A stretch of 64,000 nt of DNA from Eunapius fragilis. Its lineage: Eukaryota > Porifera > Demospongiae > Spongillida > Spongillidae. Shown in pieces: positions 44,037 through 56,239 of this stretch (its first letter is position 1; every line of letters starts with the position of its first letter). The notes beneath the pieces are model-generated. The model saw nothing but the letters and a program-made list of their open reading frames with translations. It was not told the origin of the DNA and did no database searches. Both the position numbers and the translations under genes were made by a program. Location: assembly GCA_963681505.1 (NCBI GenBank), contig OY811974.1, positions 9,593,547 through 9,657,546 on the forward strand, written 5' to 3'.

Positions 44037-44271
44037 GGGGGCAGGACCCAATGGGGGCAGGACCCAATGGGGGGCAGGACCCAATGGGGGGCAGGACCCA
44101 ATTGGGGGCAGGACCCAATGGGGGGCAGGACCCAATAGGGGGCAGGACCCAATAGGGGGCAGGACCCAATCGGGAGCAGGACCAAATGGGGGGCAGAACC
44201 CAATGGGGGGCAGGACCCAATGGGGGCAGGACCAAATGGGGGGCAGGACCCAATGGGGACGGGACCCAATG
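44037..44271 (+). repeat. GGGGGCAGGACCCAAT minisatellite
   Basis: About 14 units of 16-18 bp with variable G number. The frames on both strands are repeat artefacts. It lies in the intron between the two 216-nt exons. Confidence 0.9.
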
Positions 44272-44310
44272 TAAGCCTCTTGGTATGTTCTACACTGGTT
44301 GTTAGTTAAA

Positions 44311-44395
44311 TGACATTAACCCTAACAACATTAACCCTAACAACATTAACCCTAACAACATTAACCCTAACAACATTAACCATAACAACATTAGT
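44311..44395 (+). repeat. Telomere-like AACATTAACCCTAAC repeat
   Basis: Five 15-bp units each contain one TTAACCCTAAC core. It resembles degenerate (CCCTAA)n of animal telomeres but with a longer unit. Confidence 0.8.
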
Positions 44396-44456
44396 TGTAG
44401 CTGTAGTGACATTCCTGGTACATGTGCTCTTGATGTTACATTCCTCCCTCTTGATT

Positions 44457-44641
<185 letters not shown>

Positions 44642-44805
44642 TCCTCCCCATCCCTTCCTCTCCTCCCCCACCCCTTCCTCTCCTCCCCACCCCTTCGACT
44701 CCTCCCCCACCCCTTCCTCTCCTCCCCATCCCTTCCTCTCCTCCCCCACACCTTCCTCTCCTCCCCCACCCCTTTCTCTCCTCCTCCCCATCCCTTCCTC
44801 TGTAG

Positions 44806-45021
44806 TCTCTACATCATCATTGTGCGAAGAGTGACGACATACCTGCCCCACCCCCTGCCCCCACACTGATGTCATCCCGGGCCTCTACCATAGACCGCTC
44901 TGTAGACCCCTCTGTAGCCAAAGCTGTGGAGTCCATTGGAAGCTTTGAAAACCTTGCCCAACACAAGAAAGGTCTCTTCAGAAAGAAAGTTACTATTCAC
45001 AACATGCTGTCTTGGACCAAG
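44806..45021 (+). CDS. 216-nt exon ending in MLSWTK
   Basis: A very long pyrimidine tract ending CTCTGTAG and the donor ACCAAG|GTATTG bound 72 codons in phase 0. The N-part is SDDIPAPPPAPTLMSS. The C-part is VDPSVAKAVESIGSFENLA and FRKKVTIHNMLSWTK. The basic segment followed by MLSWTK resembles the first helix of MyTH4-like modules (weak inference). The minus-strand exon at 8694-8835 ends comparably. The donor is embedded in the first unit of a 21-bp tandem repeat. Confidence 0.5.
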
Positions 45022-45150
45022 GTATTGAGGAGAGGGAGGAGGGTATTGAGGAGGGGGAGGAGGGTATTGAGGATGGGGAGGAGGGTATTGAGGAGGGGGA
45101 GGAGGATTTTGAGGAGGGGGAGGAGGGTATTGAGGAGGGGGAGGAGGGTG
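45022..45150 (+). repeat. 21-bp tandem repeat copying the splice donor
   Basis: About six units of GTATTGAGGAGGGGGAGGAGG start at the donor of the preceding exon. Each unit repeats AGG|GTATTGAG, so each carries a donor-like sequence. Confidence 0.75.
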
Positions 45151-45673
45151 TGTACCTCAAGCTCTAACAGATATGGGCACCTAGGTGTTGTACTTGTGAA
45201 AAATCTTTGAGGCTTAATGCAGCTGAACCATGTGGGAATCTATGTTCTTGGCCATGAACCAGATGGTAGGAAATACACTAAACAAAAGATCATTTCAATA
45301 GAACATATGCTCAGTTCCCCGGAATTGGTCTGCTTTAAATCGTTGGAGATTTTTTCCACTTTTAAATTGCACAGGGACAAGAGATCTAGGGTGTGGGCTG
45401 AATTAATGTCCCTGTTGCAATGATTGAAGTACTTGTTTTGTGCCATGTTCTGACCTCCTAATTCTATTGCTACAGTGATTGTTTAAATCTCAAGGAAGAC
45501 GATAGGCTCTTTTTATAGTTGTTATTGCATGCTTTATCATATGTGTGTATGCATAGGACAGTGTAAAGCTAAATTATCTGCATAGCATTGTAATTAAATA
45601 GAAATTTTGTGTAGAAAATTCAGCTAGAAATTGACCCTGTTGGATTTTATGTAGATGTACATGTACATGTATC

Positions 45674-46545
45674 GGAAGTTTCGTTAGAAACTTCCATATA
45701 CGATTTGACCCCGACTATGAATGTCATTAAAAAACCGCGACCCGTCTGTAACAACACTCCCGACGATCGGATCGTGTAGCTTGTTTTAGCAATCGATCTA
45801 GAAGTCAAAAATGAGTAGTTTCGTTTTTGTTTCATGTCGCTGAACCGCGTGGTTGTTGAGAACAAGAGTGTACTGCCCGTCCTCGTACCCAGTCTCGGAA
45901 CAAGGGGCGGGTCGTCTTCTCATTCTTCTTCTCCTTCTTGGCAACGCATAACTCAGGACAGGAACATTTCTAAGCGATGAAAATTTCACCAATAGCTTCA
46001 GAATCGGCTGGAGGACTCGCTTTTATATAATATAATACTTTGATAAACAATCGACTATCAGCCTCCTATGTCTTGTTAGTCTCGTACCCAGACCGTCTAT
46101 GACGTAAGCGATTATTGCTGTAAACAGTATAATCACTACGTCCATACGTATGGACGTAGTGATTATACTGTTTAAAGCGATAATCGCTTACGTCATAGAC
46201 GGTCTGGGTACGAGACTAATGTCTTGTATAATTAAATGGTATGAAAAAAAATAAAGAAAACAAGTAAATAAAAACATTCTCTACGAGAAAGTTGGTGGGA
46301 TATAGGATTTGATTATGACACTGGTGGTGTAAAAAGCAAGGAAACAAGGTCTTATCAGAAGGGAAAATGTCATAGTCCTATATTTAGCACACAAACAACA
46401 CATGCCCTAGAAATGTGCTAAATATAGGACTATGACATTTTCCCTTCTGATAAGACCTTGTTTCCTTGCTTTTTACACCACCAGTGTCATAATCAAATCC
46501 TATATCCCACCAACTTTCTCGTAGAGAATGTTTTTATTTACTTGT
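45674..46545 (+). mobile_element. Hairpin-foldback element, copy 4 (with nested MITE)
   Basis: The terminal hairpin GGAAGTTTC, GTTA, GAAACTTCC (45674-45695) is followed by TTTGACCCCGACTATGAATG, GATCGGATCGTG, ACCGCGTGGTTGTTGAGAAC, CTCGTACCCAGTC, a CTTCTTCTCC tract and GCTGGAGGACTCGC. The foldback is 46260-46545. The block is interrupted by a separate palindromic element at 46077-46218. The foldback arms differ from copies 1 and 2 (GATTATGACACTGG) yet match each other. Confidence 0.8.
46077..46218. mobile_element. 142-bp palindromic MITE with 9-bp TSD, nested in copy 4
   Basis: The two 71-nt halves are complementary with about two mismatches, starting TAGTCTCGTACCCAGACCG. ATGTCTTGT flanks both sides (46068-46076 and 46219-46227). 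A 9-bp duplication is compatible with Mutator-like transposition (inference). It has no coding capacity. Confidence 0.8.
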
Positions 46546-46883
46546 ATAGCATAGCATCCAGATAAAATTGCAACTATTATTGCTATTGGCCTCAACTGGC
46601 ACAATGGTTCCTCAGTGATGTTGATTACCCAATCACTATACATATGCATGTAGATTGTGGTGGGTCAAGGAAGGTGGACGCAATCCTTAACCTTATACTA
46701 CAAGCCCATTTGTACTAATTAACATGTTTAGATGAGACAGATAATTTGCTGTCTATACCCTCCCAATGTGCACCTCCATCCTCTGTACTTCCATCATTCA
46801 CTACAATTTTTCACGTTAACATTCAAATTGTTCTCAGGTGATATTTCCATTTGTGATGCTTTTATTCCTTCTCATTTTACCAG

Positions 46884-46985
46884 TACAATGCAACTCCCTT
46901 GCATATTGCTAGTGAGAATGGTCATCGTGATGTGGTGCAAGCCTTGTTGGGAGCTGGTGCTGATGTGAATATAGCAAGATCTGAT
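46884..46985 (+). CDS. Ankyrin-repeat exon
   Basis: Between TTTTACCAG and GTAAGTGA lie 34 codons: YNATPLHIASENGHRDVVQA, then LLGAGADVNIARSD. This is one complete ankyrin repeat (xxTPLHxAxxxGHxxVVxxLLxxGAxVN), with phase-0 ends, the common one-repeat-per-exon arrangement. Ankyrin repeats bind protein partners. It lies downstream of the two 216-nt phase-0 exons on the same strand and could belong to the same gene, although this is unproven. No second ankyrin exon was recognised nearby. Confidence 0.75.
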
Positions 46986-47859
46986 GTAAGTGATGTTTAG
47001 TTGTGGAGTGATGAATTCATGGGAGTGATAGGATGTGGACTAATGAGGGTATGGGGGGATGTGGTGTGGTGAGGGAGTTTGAGGACAGCGTCCAAGTTGT
47101 GCTCACTTTCCTTCAATTTCGGTAAAGTCTATTTTAAGCCTCTTGGAAGGTCCACCACCCTCATGGTGGGGACTGGAGTGGATCCACTTGGAGCCATCCT
47201 CACTCTGCTTATGGTTCCTAGCAACCACGTTTATAAATTTAGGCCAACAAAAAAACGTGATCTCACGTGACGTGATATGAACTTCTACTGTAGGTGTGAT
47301 AGAGCGGTTGTGTTTGCTCGTATAAGTTAGTGGTGTTTTAACAAGTATAGAGAGTGTTGTGCAGCTTCATTGTGTTTGTGTTTGCTTTGGCATTGAAGCT
47401 AGGGCATTAGTGGCCGCATGTCCGCCAGGGTGTGCCGCGGACATGCCATTATGGAGTTAATAGCTATGCCTAGCAGCTAGATACCTGTCCTATGGGCCTC
47501 TTCGCCAAAGAGGTTTGCTTATCAGACTTGCAAGGCCCTAAGCGAACGTCCCACGGCCGGTTATTTGAGGACTTATAATTTATAGCAATGCACTGCTGAC
47601 GCTGGCTTTTGTGTGTGTATTATCTAGCGAGCGTACTTTAGTCTATGTTCTTCCTCCTTGTACCGGACACCTAGCCTCCTCCGACTCCATCGCAAACTGC
47701 AAGCCACACCATGTGCTTTTGAAAATACATAAGTAACCCCTTCACTCCCTTATAAATCCTCCAGTCTCGTGTTGCAACCCTTCCTATTACCAATCGTCAT
47801 TCAGGTAATACTTAGACAGGAGCTTATTTACTGTCTAATTCAACTCAAGCAAAAAAATC

Positions 47860-48070
47860 TTGCATGATCATGCTATGGATCTTTGCAAGATTCATGCAAG
47901 AAACCTGCATTAAATCATGCATGTGCGTGCATGTTTTTCGGACGTTTTCATGCATGGATCTTACAAATGGTCGTACATTTTCTTCATTAATCTTGCGTGA
48001 TCATGCAGGGCTTTTGCAAACGACTGTGCATTTTCTTGCATGAATCTTAATTCCGTCTACATGCAATAAT
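47860..48070 (+). repeat. CTTGCATGATCATGC-rich irregular repeat
   Basis: Variants of TCTTGCATGATCATGCA and of the CATTTTCATGCATGGATC type recur four to five times. A similar segment opens the window at 5-58. It is rich in short palindromes and non-coding. Confidence 0.5.
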
Positions 48071-49129
48071 TACTACGGATATCATTTTAAATGATCTGGC
48101 AAGTGTCATCTGAATGATGTATATGGCACTGATGTGTACTTTTGGGCCCTCATATCATTATTCATACCTCCTACCTACCACCATTGACTAAGCTGTGTCT
48201 TTGGCTGTCATGTGTTCCTATCATGATGTTATCCTTCCTTCCTCCTCAAACAAACACTCCCACTGCCTCTACTGATGTTCAGGTTAACCTTTGCACTGTA
48301 TATTGTGTGTATGTGTATGTGTGTGTGTACGTGTGTGAGGTCTGTATATTGCGTCTATGTCTCTGTATGTGTGTGTGTGTGTGTGCATGACAATTTTGTG
48401 GTTATGGGATAATGTAAACAGTTGTGTGGTATACTGATGTGATAACCCAACGTGTGTGTGTGCATGTGGTGTATTCCGCCAAGCATGAGTCATACATGAG
48501 TCATATGTACCTGTACTACACCCAAACACAAACATGTGCACAGGTGTCCAAAATGCATGCAACATATTTCTGCACGTATGTACGTGTAAACATACTGAGT
48601 AACACACAATTGTCAAGTAGTATATCAAGTTTCAGTTTTCTCCAGTAATTGGCACAAGATGGGGTCATAGGTGCTGGCTTAACCGGAAACACATTGGCTG
48701 TTCTGGTTAGTGCCCACCACAGCAGTAGCACTTTATTGTCGTATAGCAATAAGATTTGAGTGAATACACGATAAAGCGATGCAGGAAGACTTACATGGTG
48801 GAAAATTTGTCTGTGTCTTCAGTTTCCACAAAGGCTGTGCAAAATGTAAGGCTGAGAAGACTTAGGATCATTACTTATCTGACCACCAGTAATCTGAGTG
48901 CATGTGACCTGATCTGTAGAGTTACTAACTCCTCCATTGGGCTGACTACCAAAGGTTTCGCTCTGCACAAGGGGAGAGTTATGAGGTACAGCATATTGTG
49001 GTTGTGTGCATGTGCATGTATGTGTGCACTAATTTTTTATACCTGTGTGTTGTATGCAATTGTGCTTGTGAGTGCATGTGTGTGTTTAGGTGTGCGTGTG
49101 TGTGTGTATGTGTGTGTTTAGGTGTATGT

Positions 49130-52100
49130 GTTTGTGCTGTGGCCTTTGATTGTCAATCATATGTGACTATACAGGCTGTACATTTACAAGTTGTATTAAA
49201 TGTCCACTTGATTTTTGTGGTATTCTAAACTGTCATGTGCATGGCTACACCACAACTCCCACATGTATATGGACCACATGTACGTACCAGTGATGTGTCC
49301 AGCAGTGGTGTTGTTGATGTTGCTGATGTATCCAGAGTTGTTCCTTCATTCATCTTCCCTTCTTCAGCTTCCATCTCATGAAGACCTGTACAGATAGAAG
49401 ATCTAGTAACACGATTCTCAAAGCACCTTTCATTTGTGCACAAGTTTCTGACTTTTAATTAATTGACTGCAATTAGGTGCTTATATACATCTTTTACGAT
49501 GGTCCATTATTATATGTGCATGATCATGGCTGATGTAATCATTCAGGTCACCAGACCCTCCATACATATGGCTGTACAGTGCTTAAGGCATGCATACTTG
49601 CCAACCGTCCCTGAATTTCTGGAACTATACTGGACTTCCCTATCATTTTCCCGGAAAGGTCCCTGTTGGCCATACCACCATGGAACGGTTATTGTGCAGC
49701 CCCACCCCCTAATTTTCCCTGAAATCCCATTTTGCGCGCTTGTTGTGCAGATTGTAAATAATATTTGACAGTTGTATTGCAATTATAATCACATGTACAA
49801 CACGACATCCTAGTGGCAGCATTTTATTTTAAAATGTATTAATTTGTGTACCACCACAATAAACCTACTCAAATTGTATGGACTCACCAGGCTCAACTTG
49901 TGCATTTACTTCAACGTGCACCTGCAAATGAGCATGACTATAAAGCCATCATCACTACCATCATGTGGTCACCTGGTCATCTCTGGCTGGGTGAGCAGTT
50001 GCCTCATTCCGTTTTATTACAGCTGAGCATTTATGAAATTCTATTCCTGTAATGCCTGTGCCTACGAACATTATGAAAGTGAACACCTAAGTCAATTAAT
50101 ATAGTCCTCAATTACTAAGGAGATGCGTGACTATCTACATTGAATGCTCATATTAATGCAATTTGTCATGTACATGGTGGATGGCCTGGGCACTTGTACA
50201 TCAGTAAATGGCCTGGGCACTCAATAAAGGCACACACACACACATAAAAGATCAGTGGGCATGATGATTTCAAATCCAGTAGACACGTGGTGTGGGTTTG
50301 TGGGTGTGGCGTGGGATATGGGTGGGTGTAAATGGAATTCATGTGCAGGCATGAGTGTGTCTGTGTAATTATGCTACCTTGGTGGACCACTTTATGAATT
50401 AAGATCAGCAAACAAATCCTCCAAGTCATGTTACGAGAGGTTTTGTGTGTGCCAGCTCACCCAACTGTCTCTGATGGTTCACTCATCCTTCCTCCAGAAC
50501 ACTCTGATGGGTAACACGGTGAAAAAAAGGACATTAATCCTTTAGCATAGAGTGCTATTAACCACAGTATTTCAACCTCTTTAGCATGAATCCACCACCA
50601 TATCTTCTGAATAGCTAATCCGAAAATACCTCAAATTGGATAAACTCACCAGATGCACTGTCTTCAACATGTTTCTAAAAATAAAGCACCTATGAATTAG
50701 CCATCATCCAAGTCATGATATGGGGGGTGTGCGCTAGCTCACATAATTGTCTCTGACGATGCACCAATCCATTCCTTGAGGTACTTCAACGTTATCCTTC
50801 CTGAGCGAAAAAGGGGCATGCATGAAACAGTGACAGGCTGTGATCATAAAATGATTGTATGTTAGCATTTCCGTGGGTGCTATTATTAACTAACTAACAT
50901 GAATTTTAAACTATGAAACTTTGTCACATCATTAATGCAATCTCTCAGACACAGTACAAAAACACAACATATCTTAATTATCATAGAGAACTGATAAGTT
51001 TTAAGAGTGGCTTATAAACACTCCAAGAGCAGCTTGTACAGCAACAGGAATACCACTACAGCCCATCTTGTTCTGATCATAGTACACACATCATTAAAGA
51101 ATGGACTGGGGATGGTACTTCCAATACACATACACATGCATTGACCGACCCCATACCTCTTCTTGCATTGCTTTCCCTAAAGCACCAACACAGTACGATG
51201 GATAGTCCAACGCATGTACATTAAACATGTACATTAAACATGGCATTTAATTAATATGTCTCTGAAACCACATAAGGTAATTGTCTTTTGTATTTCCCAG
51301 TATTTTGAAAAGAATAACAGACCAACTGCACATACACATGCACACACCAGTACACACACATACACATGCACACACACAGACACAAGCACACACAATGCCT
51401 ATGATGGATGGATGAATTGCCTCACTGTACTCCTGTAGAAAGGTACAGCACTTCTCTGTATCTTTCTTGATCATAAATTATTAAAATCATACCTGAGGGC
51501 CCATATAAAAACAAGCAACTTAAACAGCAATGAATACGTAGAAACTTAACATTCAAGTGAGATTTCTGGGCCATAACTAAACAGTTTATCCTCAACAGAG
51601 TAATTAATATTTGCCTACCAACAGTTATTATGATCAGTTGAAAGGTAAAAATACTATTAATATTCTGCTACTTGGTAAAACTACCTCCTTGTCCCCTGAG
51701 TACATACGTCAAATGTCCGCGGCAATTATTCTGCTGGCTTGCATTCTAGTCCTTTAAGTTGGCGTCGTCTCGTTCATGCCTTACAGAGGGATAATCAACA
51801 CTGCCACTCGCGTTCCGATAATTGCTGCAGGGTCAATAGCACAAGAGAAACCGCAGCTAAACAAAAACGGTGGGAGGTCGTTGCTGATCATCACCCAAGA
51901 AAATTACAAGACTGGAGAGCCCCCCGCAGATTAAAAAAAAGTGAGGGGGCCCCCGCGTCTCCTCATTGATAACGAAAAACGACAAATTTCATTGGATATG
52001 GTATAGTTAGAGCATATAAGTTGAATGAATGAAGGTCTAGCGCCGAAACATAGACATATATACAACCATACTATCTTATATAAACTTATGGCGTTATTTT

Positions 52101-52580
52101 AGCCACAAATGTAGTTCTTTTCTTGAGCAGATGCATACGGCGAGCCATCTTCAAGCTGGGAAGGGCGGGGTAGTCCCTGGGAGAGTCCCTAGTGGGAGGA
52201 GGGGACTCGGCTCCAGACCCAGTTCGCAAGTTATTAATAAATAATAAACCTCTCTCTATTGAGGGGAAGCTTGGACCTAGCTGTAGCTCAGAGACTTGCC
52301 GCTTCCAGGGGGGAAGGCTACTACTGTAACCGATCGGACAAAAATCGTTCCGCGACAAGCCGCTGGACTCATGTACGTGACATCGGTCAGGCCAAGGCTT
52401 GGAACTCTACATGTAGGCCCTACCATAGGCCGCTCCAAGCTGCAGAATGGATGCAAGCAAGCCGGTGGATACATGTAGCGCCATGATTAATCTCCACATG
52501 CTGGCACGGTACGCGGTATATCTGTTTGCCAATGGCTGGAGTTTTGGGGTGGGGACCAACAGGGTTCTCTCCCCCCCCCC
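49130..52580. other. Long stretch without a supported gene
   Basis: The stretch holds several CA/GT-rich microsatellites (about 50227, 51318-51395) and short frames. A possible minus-strand exon at 49288-49385 lies between CTGTACAG and GTACGT, but its length and alternative donors leave it unresolved. Nothing else could be named. Confidence 0.3.
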
Positions 52581-52583
52581 AGC

Positions 52584-53117
52584 CCCCTCCATTAAGTAAC
52601 TAACAAATCAATTAACATCCTTTGATGTAATCAACAGCGTCCCATGAGCATCTTTCATTTCTCTCAACACTAGTCAATGCAAGCATTTTATCTCAAACAC
52701 AAACATAATGAGCGTTTCATTTTTTTGCCGGTACTGGTCCACACCCCTCTTGTAAATTCTCGTTCTAGCTGGGCCTAGTATAAGTTCAGTGTAAGGAGGA
52801 TAAGTACATTGGCTTCACTTAGGGTTAGGGGGGCGTTTAGTTGGGTGTGTCATCATGGGATGGGGGTGAGGTGAAGCCACTGTACTTACTGAACCTAAAC
52901 TAGGCCCAGCTAGAACGAGAGTTTACAAGAAGGGTGTGGACCAGTACCGGTAAAAAATGAAACGCTTATTACTGTAAGTGTCCATTACAGTTCGTGTTAG
53001 AGATAAAATGGCATTCGTAACTGTAGCAACTGTAGGAATGCCGCGTTGATTAGCTCATGGGATGCTGTTGATTACATCAAAGGATGTTAATTGATTTGTT
53101 AATTAGTTAATGGAGTG
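52584..53117. mobile_element. Large foldback, ~530 bp
   Basis: CCCCTCCATTAA..TAACAAATCAATTAACATCC at the left is matched by GGATGTTAATTGATTTGTTA..TTAATGGAG at the right. A second inner pair, GTACTGGTCCACACCC with CTCGTTCTAGCTGGGCC, mirrors GGCCCAGCTAGAACGAG with GGGTGTGGACCAGTAC. Outer G/C runs flank both ends. The centre (52800-52870) contains a TTAGGGTTAGGGGGG-like word. No protein is encoded. Confidence 0.7.
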
Positions 53118-53526
53118 GGGGGGGGGGGGTAACACTGCAAGAGAACCACCAACAACAGAACTACCTGTAAATATGTACAATTTGGAGCAACCTTCGGAAA
53201 ATTATATCATTATATTTTTCTTTTTTTGCGTTCACGTTCTTGCAGAGATAATACGTCTCTGGTTCTGTTCTGTAGGTTCATGCCTGGCCTGTAGATAAGT
53301 TCAAGTATTTCTGCACACGTAAATGTGTTATGGAGTTATGGTGATTGTACATGTTTATGTGTCGGGGTAGGTATTCGATCAGTTTTATTTTTAAATTTTG
53401 TGTACGTTTCATACCATAACTAAGTGACGCCACTCACATAAGCACATTTGATGTTACGTGGGTGTGGGTGTGTCATGTGAGTGAAATCCCCCCCATACAC
53501 GTATGCACAGAGTCAGGGAAGTGTGC

Positions 53527-53657
53527 ATTGTAAAAGAGTCTCTCCCTCTAGGATCCCCACTTATGAAGTGGGGAGGAGGGATCTGCCACACGTGTGGCCA
53601 GGGGACTTCATAAGTTGGGAGGAGGGATCGATCTTAGGGGGAGAGACTCTTTTACAA
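53527..53657. mobile_element. Small foldback, ~131 bp
   Basis: The ends ATTGTAAAAGAGTCTCTCCC and GGGAGAGACTCTTTTACAAT are perfect complements. Inside, GGGAGGAGGGATC occurs twice as a direct repeat around the palindrome CCACACGTGTGG. Non-coding. Confidence 0.7.
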
Positions 53658-53845
53658 TAGTAGACGTGTGCACAGGCATGTGTGCACACATCACGTTGCC
53701 TGTGCACACATCTACTTGCACAGCCTAAAAATCTCTGGGGCTATTAGGTAGAAATCATGACTCTGAGCAGGAATCAATACCATTGGATGGCTATGCCCTC
53801 CTTCATACCAATGGCAAACGAGTAACAGGGAAAGCCACATTGACT

Positions 53846-53867
53846 GGGGGGGGGGGGGGGGGGGGGG
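53846..53867 (+). repeat. G homopolymer run
   Basis: An uninterrupted G run of about 21-22 bases. Confidence 0.9.
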
Positions 53868-54979
53868 TGGAGGAAACCATATTTGGTCCTGTTCTGCAAG
53901 AGCACTAAAATAATATTGGTACATGAACTAGGAATTATTGGGTTTTAATTTTGATGTAAAGTTTGCATATTGCGTGTGCCTTCTGGAGAAGGCCAGGATA
54001 TGGAAGCATCTCTTTCTGTCCAGTAAAGCACTCTACCTGTTACCATGGATACTGTTGGGAGAGGAGCAGGTTTTACTGTCTGGAGTTGTATCTTCTAGCT
54101 GATGACTGTACCCACATCAGGGTGTGTGGTCTTAAAAACGTTACCTCCATGACGGTAGTCCCTTATCAAGTTTTATAGGTGATCGATGGCAATCCCCCAT
54201 GTTGTGTTTGTGTTATTATGTGTAGATCTTTTTTTAAAATCTGTTATCCCCTTCTCCCTATCCCTCCTCCCTCCTCCCTATCCCTCCTCCCTCCTCCCTA
54301 TCCCTCCTCCCTTCTCCCTCCTCCTTATTCCCTCAACACTCCTCCCTCTCCCTATTCCATCCTCCTATCTCTTCCCTACTCTGTCCCTCCTCCCTCCTCC
54401 CTCCTCACTCCTCCCTCCTTCCTCCCACTGATAATGAAACAAAGATCAGTACAAGTACATCTTATAAGTAGAAGAGGTTGTGAGACAAATCATATTTCTT
54501 TGAGCCCAATTATCTCTTGTTAAAGGATTGCTGTATAAGTTACTTCCATCATTTGTATACACAATTTTTGTGTTAACTCCTTCTGATGATACATTTATAG
54601 GAATTGCCAACGGAGGGGGGCGGAGGGCAATATATGAAATCCTGGTCATGTGTACTTGCATATGTTCATGTATGCAAGCCATTGAATCAAAGTTGATATG
54701 TGTGTTTGCGTTAGTGATTTAAATATTTATTGTGTTGTGTGTGTGTGTGTTCACATTCCATGCATTAAACGATTGGTGCTTATAGAACACCCTATGGTCT
54801 TGTGAGGCATAATATCTGCAAAGATGATTAGGGCTCATCCCTAAGTTTCAGTGTCTAACCTTTACTTAATAATCTGCAGCCCTGTGGTTATCGGGCCCAT
54901 AGGGTGGAGCTGGAAGTCACTTACGTGGGCCAACTTTTCATAGGGTGGAGCTGAAACTTTTACAATGGTATTTAAATGT

Positions 54980-54983
<4 letters not shown>

Positions 54984-55024
<41 letters not shown>
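54984..55024 (+). repeat. (GT)n microsatellite
   Basis: A dinucleotide run of about 20 units, in the intron before the exon at 55071. Confidence 0.9.
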
Positions 55025-55026
<2 letters not shown>

Positions 55027-55070
55027 TATGAGTGGATGTGTTGCCTTGAAGCTTATCTTTGTGCCATCAG

Positions 55071-55136
55071 AGGCTATCTAGTGGGAGTGGTCTCTCTATT
55101 CATCAACAGATTTTGCAACTGATGGCTGATGAAAAG
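55071..55136 (+). CDS. Candidate 22-codon exon, helical
   Basis: GTGCCATCAG and GAAAAG|GTGAGT bound 66 nt encoding RLSSGSGLSIHQQILQLMAD and EK, phase 0 at both ends. Both splice sites are good. It could belong to the plus-strand gene containing the 216-nt exons (same phase), but the distance is large and the link is unproven. Confidence 0.45.
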
Positions 55137-55441
55137 GTGAGTGTTTGTGTTTTTAGGTGAATTAGTTGGTACAGTAGTTTGAGCATTGCGTGCAATGCTC
55201 AACACATGCCATGTGCAAAAAAAAACCCTTACTACACATGTTCACAACAGTATGCATTTAACTGCAATCACTGCAATGTGGCACCCAGTGCCATGAGTAT
55301 TATTACACTACCCCAGATGGGAATGAGTGGAGCTGAGTCGTCTACTGGCATTGAAATATTTCTTGGCATTGAATCATTTCCTGATTAAGCAGAGAAATGA
55401 TGTAAGTTCACAAAGTTTTATTCACACTATTTGCAACTCAC

Positions 55442-55798
55442 CTGCCTGTGTGAACTGGGGAGGAGGAGAGGATTGGCACGACCCAAACCATAGGGTAGTT
55501 TGATCCATCTGTCCACCACTAGTCTTACAAGTGAAGACAGTACCATTCAGACTGGCCAGAGCTGGACAGTTCATGGAGGAGTTCATGATCTTTCCCTCTG
55601 TGTTGTTAAAAACCAAGGTGAGGGTGCATGGTTCCAGGTGCACTGTGAAATTGACTCCATAGAACATGTACAGAGATTGAATCTCTCCCAAGCCACTTGC
55701 AGTCCAGATCTGGACATCAGAGCCATGTGTGGTACATCTGACTGTGATATTCCATGGCCCAGGGCAAACCACGTCCAATGGTGGGATGAATGAGTATT
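55442..55798 (-). CDS. Extracellular-domain exon (Ig/FN3-like), phase 1-1
   Basis: On the minus strand TTTGCTTTCATCTCAG precedes 357 nt that end CAGGCAG before GTGAGT. Both borders are phase 1, the class used by shuffled extracellular modules. The 119 residues begin YSFIPPLDVVCPGPWNITV and contain TLTLVFNNTEGK, NCPALASLNGTVFTCKTS and LWFGSCQSSPP. There are six to seven Cys and several Asn-x-Ser/Thr sites (NIT, NFT, NNT, NSS, NGT), as in a secreted or cell-surface beta-sandwich. A specific fold cannot be assigned. Neighbouring exons on this strand were not found. Confidence 0.6.
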
Positions 55799-56239
55799 CT
55801 GAGATGAAAGCAAACACAAAGAACACATTCATATCTACATACTGGGCTGAACTTAACCATTATGGTACTACAGTACAGTGTGTATATGACATTTTAATCA
55901 ATACTTTTTTGATAGGAATCCACTGGGACATCAGTGAACATGTGCACAGTAGTAGGTCTACTGGTTAGCAAGCATGTTATGTGCTATTTCGTGATGTTTG
56001 CATACACTAGCAACAGCCCCTGCAGTGTACCTACACCACCAATAATGTCCATGTAACAGCATGAGTGAATTAATGTCTGCACTCAGTGCCATATTGATAC
56101 AATAATGGCATAGGATTGCTATATAGTGGTACACATATAGCAAAACTGGGTGGGGGGGGGGGGTGATGATCAATGAAAGATACAATAGACAATGATGGTC
56201 TGGGGCAAAACTGTTATTAAAACAAAGTTCATGCATCAA

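Noticed and set aside
48297..48390. Cys/Val-rich frames near the GT repeats
   Set aside because: They come from GT-rich microsatellite sequence read as CV or VC codons.
49560..49768. Frame with LPTVPEFLELYWTSLSFSRKG
   Set aside because: It looks like a phrase from a dispersed repeat. Without a search I cannot show that it is coding or name the family.
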